Below, piece by piece: positions 1-5,145 of a stretch of 6,734 nucleotides of DNA (the first letter of the stretch is position 1; each line of letters starts with the position of its first letter). The notes beneath the pieces are model-generated. The model did not search any database. It saw only the letters and a program-made list of their open reading frames with translations, and was not told where the DNA came from. Made by a program: the position numbers and the translations under genes. This DNA comes from Bacteroidota bacterium. Its GTDB lineage: Bacteria; Bacteroidota; Bacteroidia; Bacteroidales; WCHB1-69. The stretch is taken from assembly GCA_023459435.1 (NCBI GenBank), contig JAEWUL010000164.1, forward strand, positions 1-6,734, in the 5' to 3' direction.

Positions 1-125
1 ACACCATCCCCAACAGACACCACATGGTTTGCCAAATTATGACTGGATAATGCTTCAATAGTAAGTTCAACATCCTGTGGATTATCTTCGACAATTAAAA
101 TAGTTTTTAAATCGATTAAATTCAT
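1..125 (-). CDS. Rcp1-like single-domain response regulator, N-terminal part only
   Basis: This gene starts with ATG at 125 (read leftward) and leaves the window at position 1 after 41 codons, so only its N-terminus is visible. The visible protein has the first beta strand and acidic pocket of a receiver domain (LKTILIVEDNPQDVELTIEAL), then a stretch ending NLANHVVSVGDGV. The EDNPxDxELTxxAL pattern followed by a LANxVxxxxDGV segment is typical of the Rcp1/CheY-like receivers that pair with phytochrome-style kinases. The phospho-acceptor aspartate lies outside the window. The gene begins 2 bp after the stop of the upstream kinase on the same strand, so the two are almost certainly co-transcribed and this is the likely phosphotransfer partner. 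A longer protein with an output domain cannot be excluded, because the C-terminus is not seen. Confidence 0.85.
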   Translation of the reverse strand, partial: MNLIDLKTILIVEDNPQDVELTIEALSSHNLANHVVSVGDG

Positions 126-127
126 AA

Positions 128-1777
128 TTATATTTTTTTTGGAATAGTAAAATAAAATTGGGCCCCCTGATCTAATTCTGCCTCACACCAGACTTTTCCG
201 TTATGTTTATGGATGATCCTTTGTACAGTAGCTAAACCGATTCCAGTCCCCTCGAATTCAGTTTGCGAATGCAATCTTTGAAAAACACCGAATAGTTTCC
301 CAGCATATTTCATATTGAATCCCACACCATTATCTTTAATGAAAAAAGTGTATTTCTCTGTATCCTCGTGATATCCAATAGATATACGTGTTATTTCATT
401 GTTTCTTGAATATTTAAGGGCATTATCGATTAAATTTCCCCAGACTTGTTTTAGCAAGATATAATCTGCGTAAATATTTGGCATTAATACAATATCCCAC
501 TCCACCTTTCGTGTTTGAAGCTCAAAATGAAATTTTTCCAAAATATCATTGATTAATTCATTCACATTTACATCAGATCGGTTGAGTTCTTGTCTTCCAG
601 TCCTAGAATATAAAAGCAATTCATCAATCAGAACACCCATTTGTTTTGAAGCTTTACTGATTACATTTAAATAATGTTGTGCTTTTTCAGGCAGTTCTGT
701 TTTGAATTTTTCATTAAGCAAATCTACATATCCATTGATGTGTCGCAACGGGGCTCTTAAATCGTGAGATACGGAATAAGAGAAAGATTCTAACTCTTTG
801 TTAGATGCTTCCAGTTCGGCAGTTCGTTTCTTTACTTTGGCTTCCAGTTCATTGTTGATACTCAATATTGTTTTTTCATACTGTTTCCGCTCAGTTATAT
901 CAGTCATGAGGTATGCTAAATAATCTTTCTCATCAATCTGAATCATGACTCGGTTGTAATTTACATTTTTTTTGGCCCCGGATTTGGTATATACTTCAAG
1001 CTCTAAGGTGTCAATATTGTCGGAATCTTCGAGTGTTTTTTCTATCATTGCTCTTGTTTCCCTGGTGATGATCCCCAGTTTTTCATAGTTTGATCCAATC
1101 ACTTCTTCCTGTTTGTATCCAAAAAATCGGCACCAGGATTGATTAACATTGGTGTACGTTTTTGTTTTTAAATCCATTATAGAGATCGGTATCGGGTTCG
1201 CATTGAATATTTTGTAAAACCGGTTATCACTTTCAGTTAAAGATCTGTTAAAATCTTCCAGTAAAAGATTCTGATACCCTTGTTCACTGATCAACTCTGT
1301 TGCCTGGAGTAAGAAATTCATTGTTGTTTTAACTTTCTCTTCTGAAACAATAGGTACAGCAGCTATTGCGGCAAGATAGCTTTCTTGATCAAAGCCAAAC
1401 TCAACAGCTTGTTTTTTAAAAAATTCCATATCAGGTTCCTCAAAGAAAAACTGTCCTGAAAAGAGATTGGCAACATGATTTCCTCGTATCACAATAGGTA
1501 CAGACACATCAATAAGACCATTCAAACATTTATAATAGTGATATTGCACTCCTTCAGCCATTTTGTTGGCAAGAAATGTGTCACTGATTCTGCATCTTCT
1601 TGATGTGACGGGATGCAACCTGTGGAAATTCAAACAAACATCCCTCCATCCAGATTTGGATAGAATGTTTCCCTCCAGATCTAAAATAGCTGTAACAAAC
1701 CCCGTTGTGCGGTAAAAACCCTCTAATAAGGAGTTCACTTTATTAAAATCGATAGTTTGTTCTAATTGGATAACCAT
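128..1777 (-). CDS. Soluble PocR-PAS sensor histidine kinase
   Basis: This is a complete 549-residue cytoplasmic histidine kinase with no signal peptide or membrane segment. Residues about 10-170 form a PocR-type sensory domain, with the cysteine pattern C48, C62 and C84 (YYKCLNGLIDVSVP) and the LFSGQFFF segment. Residues about 180-298 form a PAS domain (FYKIFNANPIPISIMD to YLMTDITERK). A short coiled coil (about 302-330) leads into a HisKA domain with the phospho-acceptor H338 in SVSHDLRAPLRHINGY. The HATPase domain shows the N box WGNLIDNALKYS (446-457), the G1 box DNGVGF (482-487) and the G2 box GTGIGLA (510-516). All catalytic motifs are present, so the kinase looks functional. The HDLRAPLRHINGY H-box is the class seen in bacteriophytochrome-like kinases, which fits the Rcp1-like receiver 2 bp downstream. 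PocR domains are thought to bind small molecules, in the namesake regulator propanediol; the ligand here cannot be read from sequence. The ATG at 1777 lies directly downstream of a palindrome and a -7 element. Confidence 0.93.
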   Translation of the reverse strand: MVIQLEQTIDFNKVNSLLEGFYRTTGFVTAILDLEGNILSKSGWRDVCLNFHRLHPVTSRRCRISDTFLANKMAEGVQYHYYKCLNGLIDVSVPIVIRGNHVANLFSGQFFFEEPDMEFFKKQAVEFGFDQESYLAAIAAVPIVSEEKVKTTMNFLLQATELISEQGYQNLLLEDFNRSLTESDNRFYKIFNANPIPISIMDLKTKTYTNVNQSWCRFFGYKQEEVIGSNYEKLGIITRETRAMIEKTLEDSDNIDTLELEVYTKSGAKKNVNYNRVMIQIDEKDYLAYLMTDITERKQYEKTILSINNELEAKVKKRTAELEASNKELESFSYSVSHDLRAPLRHINGYVDLLNEKFKTELPEKAQHYLNVISKASKQMGVLIDELLLYSRTGRQELNRSDVNVNELINDILEKFHFELQTRKVEWDIVLMPNIYADYILLKQVWGNLIDNALKYSRNNEITRISIGYHEDTEKYTFFIKDNGVGFNMKYAGKLFGVFQRLHSQTEFEGTGIGLATVQRIIHKHNGKVWCEAELDQGAQFYFTIPKKI

Positions 1778-1779
1778 AA

Positions 1780-1800
1780 ATAAACATTTAAAATGTTTAT
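1780..1800. repeat. Perfect 10-1-10 palindrome upstream of the kinase gene
   Basis: ATAAACATTT and AAATGTTTAT flank a single central A, giving a 21-bp perfect inverted repeat. It ends 2 bp from the kinase start codon, between that start and the predicted -7 element at 1826-1833, so it would lie in the 5' leader of the kinase mRNA. It could be an operator for a dimeric regulator or a weak AU-rich hairpin over the translation start. The sequence is very AT-rich, so chance is possible, but a perfect 10-bp arm with a 1-bp spacer at this position is notable. Confidence 0.5.
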
Positions 1801-1825
1801 AATAAAATTGTTACTAATTATTTTG

Positions 1826-1833
1826 CAAATATA
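1826..1833 (-). promoter_or_regulatory. Predicted -7 promoter element for the kinase-regulator operon
   Basis: Read on the minus strand this is TATATTTG, an exact match to the Bacteroidota -7 consensus TAnnTTTG. It lies 48 bp upstream of the kinase ATG and would give a leader of roughly 40 nt that includes the palindrome at 1780-1800. I see no clear TTG -33 element at the expected distance, so the assignment rests on the -7 box and its position. Confidence 0.5.
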
Positions 1834-1862
1834 ATATATTTCTGAAATAAATCATATTAAAA

Positions 1863-2141
1863 CTAGTTTTTTTTAAAATAACCTGTTCTTTCGAGTACCA
1901 CCTTGACAAATGGGCACAATGGAATAATCTTTAGATGTTGACTATCTGCATAATGTATGATTTCTTTTACCAAAGCTGCGCCAATCCCACGTCCTTCAAA
2001 CTGTGGGTTTACTTCTGTATGATCGACAACAATTGTGTGTTCATCCTCCCAGTAATATGTGATCACTCCAATTTGAAGATCATGTTCTACCGCTTTGATA
2101 TATCCATTGGTTTCTGAATTAATGTGTATAAACTCCATCAT
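1863..2141 (-). CDS. Small GNAT-like N-acetyltransferase (COG2388 / YjdJ-NATD1 type)
   Basis: This intact 92-residue protein consists of a compact GNAT core. The acetyl-CoA binding motif A is visible as VNPQFEGRGIGAALVKEII (about residues 43-61), with the RGIGAAL pyrophosphate-binding loop. It is followed by the LKIIPLCPFVKVVLER segment (about 70-85), whose P-x-CPF pattern is characteristic of the short COG2388 family that includes human NATD1. The length matches that family (about 90-100 residues). The substrate is not known for most members and cannot be inferred here. The start is ambiguous between two adjacent ATGs (2141 or 2138), which makes a one-residue difference. The gene has its own predicted -7 element 31 bp upstream and ends 85 bp before the kinase start, so it is probably a separate transcription unit. 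Confidence 0.88.
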   Translation of the reverse strand: MMEFIHINSETNGYIKAVEHDLQIGVITYYWEDEHTIVVDHTEVNPQFEGRGIGAALVKEIIHYADSQHLKIIPLCPFVKVVLERTGYFKKN

Positions 2142-2172
2142 TTTCTAATCTATTAAGTATTATTTATATAGG

Positions 2173-2180
2173 CAAAAGTA
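2173..2180 (-). promoter_or_regulatory. Predicted -7 promoter element for the GNAT gene
   Basis: The minus strand reads TACTTTTG, an exact TAnnTTTG match, 31 bp upstream of the GNAT ATG. The same octamer occurs in the divergent purF promoter at 2273-2280. A -33 TTG is not evident at the usual 17-23 bp distance. Confidence 0.5.
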
Positions 2181-2246
2181 ATAAAAAAGTTAAAATAAAA
2201 AAGTTAGCTAATCCGAAAATTAAAAACTCAAAAAAAGTGAATAGAA

Positions 2247-2280
2247 TTGTACATTTATCGCAAAAAAAATCTTACTTTTG
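2247..2280 (+). promoter_or_regulatory. Predicted purF promoter (-33 TTG and -7 TACTTTTG)
   Basis: TTG at 2247-2249 and TACTTTTG at 2273-2280 are separated by 23 bp, the upper end of the TTG-N17-23-TAnnTTTG spacing described for Bacteroidota. The -7 box ends only 14 bp before the ATG at 2295, so transcription would begin about 8-10 nt before the start codon. The predicted mRNA is nearly leaderless. The same TTG at 2247 would be the start codon of a longer reading frame, which this promoter makes very unlikely. Confidence 0.65.
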
Positions 2281-2294
2281 CAAAAAATTTATTT

Positions 2295-3803
2295 ATGTCA
2301 GATATTGCTAACGATTGTACTCATGAATGTGGCGTTATTGCCTTGATTAATAGAAATAAAGATGATATTGAAACAGGGGCATTGTTGCCGGAATTATCCG
2401 TAAACATGTTGTATCAACTGCAACATCGGGGACAGTTAGCTGCGGGGCTCGCTTTTTACAATCATTCAAAACCAAATAGGATTAAGATTTTTAAAAATGT
2501 AGGTTTGGTGTCCAGCATTTTTTCAGATGCCAATTCGATTCCCGAAGTTGCAGATATGGTTATTGGACATACCCGCTATGCTACTTCTGGTGTGAATCAA
2601 ATTGATTTTGTGCAACCTTATGAAATGAGGCACCCTATGTTGGCAAACTGGTTTAGTTTTGCTTTTAACGGAAACATCGCTAATGCTCAAGATTTGAAAC
2701 AAATGTTGATGGATCGTTATGGTTATAATTTTGTTTACGATAACGATACTGAAATTTTAATGCATATTCTATCTATTGGTTTGACTCAAAGTGCATCTCA
2801 TTCTTTGGAAGATGCCCTTTCTTATGCTTTAGAGTGCCTGGATGGAGGTTTTGCCATTGTGATGATGAATGCAAAAGGGGATATGGCTGCTACCCGTGAT
2901 AGAAAAGGGATTCGCCCTTTGAGCTATGCCATTAATGATCAGATGATCGGATTTTCTAGCGAAACCATTGCTTTGGAAAGTATCGGTTTCGAATTTAATA
3001 AGTATATGCAACCTGGTGAAATTGTGATCTATTCTCAAGGTCAATTGGTTCATAATTTGCGATATGTAGCTGATCATAAAAAGATCTGTCTCCTCGAGTT
3101 GGTCTATTTCTCTAGTGCTGCAAGTAAATTCGATGGCATTTCTGTATATGTTTTCCGATCTCAATCAGGTCATATCATGGCACAAAAAGAGAAGGATGTG
3201 GATAAATCTAACGCTTTGGTCATCCCAATACCCGATTCTTCAAAAGCAGCTGCTGACTCTTTTGCCTTTACCCTTGGAATCCCCTGTATGGAAGGAATCA
3301 TCAGAAACAGATATGTGGGAAGAACGTTTATCAACGACTCCAAAGAGCGGAACGAAAGTATCGATATGAAATATAAAGTGCTCCCCGAAGTGGTTGCCGG
3401 CAAAGATATCTATTTGATTGATGACTCATTAGTAAGAGGCTCCACTCTGAAGGGGTTGATCTATAAAATAAGAAATGCCGGTGCAAAAAGTGTGCACTTA
3501 AGGATCATGAGTCCACCTATCGTTGCCCCTTGCTTCTACGGAATCAATATGCCTACAGTCAAAGAGTTAATGGCTCCTAAATACACTACTTACGAAGGGA
3601 ACATTCCTGTTTCTACCAAACACGCTTCCATTGCTAAAGAGTTTACGGTTGAATCGATGTACTATCTCTCCTTTGAAGATATGATTGCCTCTTCCGGAGT
3701 TGAAAATATCCTTTGTGAAGGTTGTACTAAAGGGAAATATCCCACCCGTTACGGAACCAAAAACTATGAACTCGCCGTTCAGAAGTTTCTGAAGAAGAAG
3801 TAG
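2295..3803 (+). CDS. purF: Amidophosphoribosyltransferase, 4Fe-4S-type with propeptide
   Basis: This 502-residue enzyme catalyses the first step of de novo purine synthesis, PRPP plus glutamine to 5-phosphoribosylamine. The start at 2295 gives an 11-residue propeptide (MSDIANDCTHE) before the glutaminase nucleophile Cys12, the same length as in Bacillus subtilis PurF. Glutaminase motifs follow: QHRGQLAAG (43-51), GHTRYATSG (91-99), FNGNIANA (124-131) and DTEIL (151-155). The phosphoribosyltransferase part has RNRYVGRTFI (337-346), the flexible-loop remnant ERNESIDMKYK and the PRPP-binding LIDDSLVRGST (374-384). C265, C413 and the pair C474/C477 (CEGC) match the four 4Fe-4S ligands of the Bacillus-type enzyme. 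An oddity is that the usual YFARPDS segment reads YFSSAAS (271-277); I recall a similar R-to-non-R variant in a PurF subgroup with MLYQLQHRGQ motifs, so it looks like a subfamily trait. A role in another amidotransferase pathway is possible but less likely. Confidence 0.9.
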   Translation: MSDIANDCTHECGVIALINRNKDDIETGALLPELSVNMLYQLQHRGQLAAGLAFYNHSKPNRIKIFKNVGLVSSIFSDANSIPEVADMVIGHTRYATSGVNQIDFVQPYEMRHPMLANWFSFAFNGNIANAQDLKQMLMDRYGYNFVYDNDTEILMHILSIGLTQSASHSLEDALSYALECLDGGFAIVMMNAKGDMAATRDRKGIRPLSYAINDQMIGFSSETIALESIGFEFNKYMQPGEIVIYSQGQLVHNLRYVADHKKICLLELVYFSSAASKFDGISVYVFRSQSGHIMAQKEKDVDKSNALVIPIPDSSKAAADSFAFTLGIPCMEGIIRNRYVGRTFINDSKERNESIDMKYKVLPEVVAGKDIYLIDDSLVRGSTLKGLIYKIRNAGAKSVHLRIMSPPIVAPCFYGINMPTVKELMAPKYTTYEGNIPVSTKHASIAKEFTVESMYYLSFEDMIASSGVENILCEGCTKGKYPTRYGTKNYELAVQKFLKKK

Positions 3804-3847
3804 CTGTTGGGTCTTCGGTCTCCGCCTTAAGAGCTCATTATTTTTGT

Positions 3848-3855
3848 TATCTTTG
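3848..3855 (+). promoter_or_regulatory. Predicted -7 element upstream of the broken sensor kinase
   Basis: TATCTTTG matches TAnnTTTG exactly and ends 19 bp before the ATG at 3875. A weak -33 candidate (TTA at 3827-3829, 18 bp spacer) is present but not convincing. It suggests that the decayed two-component genes had their own promoter and were not read only from purF, 71 bp upstream. I see no clear hairpin-plus-T terminator after purF. Confidence 0.5.
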
Positions 3856-3874
3856 CTAATTATTCTTGTTCCTA

Positions 3875-4767
3875 ATGGAATCAATCTCAATTACCGAAAA
3901 GCTGATTCTCTATTTTGTACTTCTTGGCGTTATTGTAATCGTGATTATTGGTACATACTCATACCATTCTTCGAAACAGGCTCTGCTCAATCGAACTTTT
4001 GATCAACTGACATCCCTTCGAATTGAGAAAAAAAGTAGAATGGAACAGCTTTTTCAAGATCGCCAACGCGAATTGACCCTCATTTCAAAATCTGCAGAGA
4101 TCTCAAGGGTGATTCACTCCCTGGAAACAGATCCGGTTAAAGATCCTCATCCATATGACCCAGTATGTAATGATTCATATCTTCATAAATTCCTCGAATC
4201 TTACGATTATTGCCAAAAGATTTTTATAATCAACTAGAATAGATACCTCATCGTGTATGATTCTTTTCTTAATCCCAATAATCATCATGCCTTAGTAGAC
4301 ACACTTAAAGATCCTGAGATTTCTATGTTCTATGATGATATTCGAAAATCAGGGAAACCACAAATTGTGGATCTTTCGAAAACCAAAAAAGCAATTTATA
4401 TTGGAACTCCAATCATAAATAATGGCTTTTTGAATACCGTGATCATCATGGATATGGCAACAATCTTCTCAATCAGAAACTACAAATCTACCTGTATAGA
4501 ATGGCCCAAGAAGCAATGCATAATATTTCTAAACATTCTGAAGCTACAAACGCTAAAATGGAACTCACTTTTGATCATAGATTTATCTATCTTACTATTA
4601 GTGACAATGGAAAAGGATTCAGTATCCAAAATATTGAAAATCGAGGCAATGGAATTCTCAATATGAAACAGAGGGCTGAACTGCTGAATGGAAGCTGCGA
4701 TTATAAATCTGAAATCCAAAAAGGTACAGAAATAAAGATTAAAATTCCTATTAAAAATGAAACATAA
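3875..4767 (+). pseudogene. Broken membrane sensor histidine kinase (NarX/HisKA_3-type ATPase)
   Basis: This is the remnant of a membrane histidine kinase. The start at 3875 gives an N-terminal membrane segment (about residues 10-28, LILYFVLLGVIVIVIIG) and then a periplasmic sensor region resembling a Cache-type domain. At 4235-4237 an in-frame TAG interrupts it after KIFIIN. The same frame continues beyond as NRYLIVYDSFLNPNN and stays sensor-like to about 4460 (GTPIINNGFLNTVIIMD). At roughly 4455-4485 the sense shifts by one frame into LQIYLYRMAQEAMHNISKHSEA, the N box of a NarX-type ATPase domain, which then runs intact through SDNGKGF and GNGILNMKQRAELLNG to its stop at 4765-4767. The distal sensor, the return membrane segment and the HisKA_3 dimerisation domain with its phospho-acceptor histidine are all missing, so an internal deletion joined the two ends out of frame. 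It cannot act as a kinase. The deletion size is inferred from family architecture. Confidence 0.9.
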
Positions 4768-4987
4768 TATTAAAATCATACTTACCGACGATCATCGGAT
4801 TTTTAGAGATGCTAAAATTGAATACGCCAGATATTGTCATTATGGATATCACCATGCCAAAAATATCAGGTATAGAAGTAGCAAAACAGTTGATGCTCAC
4901 AAAAACCATATCATGCAAAAACTGAAACTGAAGAATACCGCAGAGTTGGTGATTTATGCTATTAAGAATAAGATTATTGAAGTTTGA
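4757..4987 (+). pseudogene. Broken NarL/LuxR-family response regulator (internally deleted)
   Basis: The gene overlaps the kinase end by 11 bp (ATG at 4757), the usual coupled kinase-regulator layout. It begins like a NarL receiver, MKHNIKIILTDDHRIFRD, with acidic pocket D11/D12. At about 4803-4812 sense shifts to another frame, where MLKLNTPDIVIMDITMPKIS encodes the phospho-acceptor region (VIMDITMP) joined too early. At about 4881-4892 (gcaaaacagttg) it shifts back to the starting frame, giving KTVDAHKNHIMQKL, the LuxR recognition helix and C-terminus, down to TGA at 4985-4987. About 30-40 receiver residues and then about 100 residues (rest of the receiver, linker, first HTH helices) are missing compared with a usual 205-215 aa regulator. 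The frame changes cancel, so one 76-codon frame is open, but its middle is out-of-frame nonsense. It should not function. Deletion sizes are estimates from family length. Confidence 0.9.
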
Positions 4988-5001
4988 AAATGTGAATCAT
5001 G

Positions 5002-5045
5002 GGCGAAAGGCGAAAGGCAAAAGGAGAAGGTTGAAAGGTTAAAAG
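5002..5045 (+). repeat. Short degenerate GGCGAAA tandem repeat
   Basis: A purine-rich run of 6-8 bp units follows the broken regulator: GGCGAAA, GGCGAAA, GGCAAAA, GGAGAA, GGTTGAAA, GGTTAAAA. The first two are identical and the rest decay, ending in an A-rich tract. It lies in the 158-bp gap between the regulator and the beta-helix gene, contains no reading frame of note and is probably a slippage-prone spacer. Confidence 0.6.
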
Positions 5046-5059
5046 TAAAAAAAAATAAA

Positions 5060-5097
5060 CATCAATAGACCTGTGCTTTAGCTCAGGGATATTGATG
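5060..5097. repeat. REP-like imperfect palindrome (hairpin)
   Basis: This 38-nt imperfect inverted repeat folds as CATCAATA pairing with TATTGATG (8 bp), then a symmetric GA/GA tandem mismatch, CCTG with CAGG (4 bp), a T-T mismatch, GC with GC, and a TTTA loop. There is no following T-tract, so it is not a classic terminator. Its shape (stem with mid-stem mismatches, short loop, intergenic position beside broken genes) recalls REP elements or IS200/IS605-type ends, but no transposase is in the window. A diffuse transcription stop or mRNA stabiliser is also possible. Confidence 0.55.
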
Positions 5098-5145
5098 ATG
5101 ACAAAAGAAAAAAGGAAATTTTATATTGTTTGATAAGTGAATATT

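Noticed and set aside
1935..2117. Plus-strand 60-codon frame within the GNAT gene
   Set aside because: It is antisense to a well-supported GNAT motif and has no features of its own.
2247..2294. A 16-codon N-terminal extension of purF from TTG at 2247
   Set aside because: It overlaps the predicted promoter, would push the glutaminase Cys to position 28, and the ATG at 2295 gives the expected 11-residue propeptide.
3804..3847. Rho-independent terminator after purF
   Set aside because: GGTCTTCGGTCTCC and GAGCTC do not form a convincing stem followed by a T-tract.
4253..4666. Separate 137-residue gene starting with GTG
   Set aside because: Its first half is the in-frame continuation of the sensor domain after the TAG at 4235. 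Its second half is the out-of-frame reading of the ATPase domain.
4501..4767. Stand-alone small ATPase protein of 88 residues
   Set aside because: The same frame extends upstream through conserved N-box context (LQIYLYRMAQEAM), so the ATG is an internal methionine of a kinase, not a gene start.
5002..5045. CRISPR-like array
   Set aside because: The units are 6-8 bp with no spacers between them.
5074..5090. tRNA fragment suggested by the TTTAGCTCAGGGA string
   Set aside because: It resembles a D-arm only. There is no acceptor stem, anticodon arm or GGTTCGA T-loop around it, and the bases fit the palindrome at 5060-5097.
5123..5132. -7 promoter element for the beta-helix gene (TATATTGTTTG)
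   Set aside because: It does not match TAnnTTTG with the right spacing, and it would place transcription start almost at the ATG.
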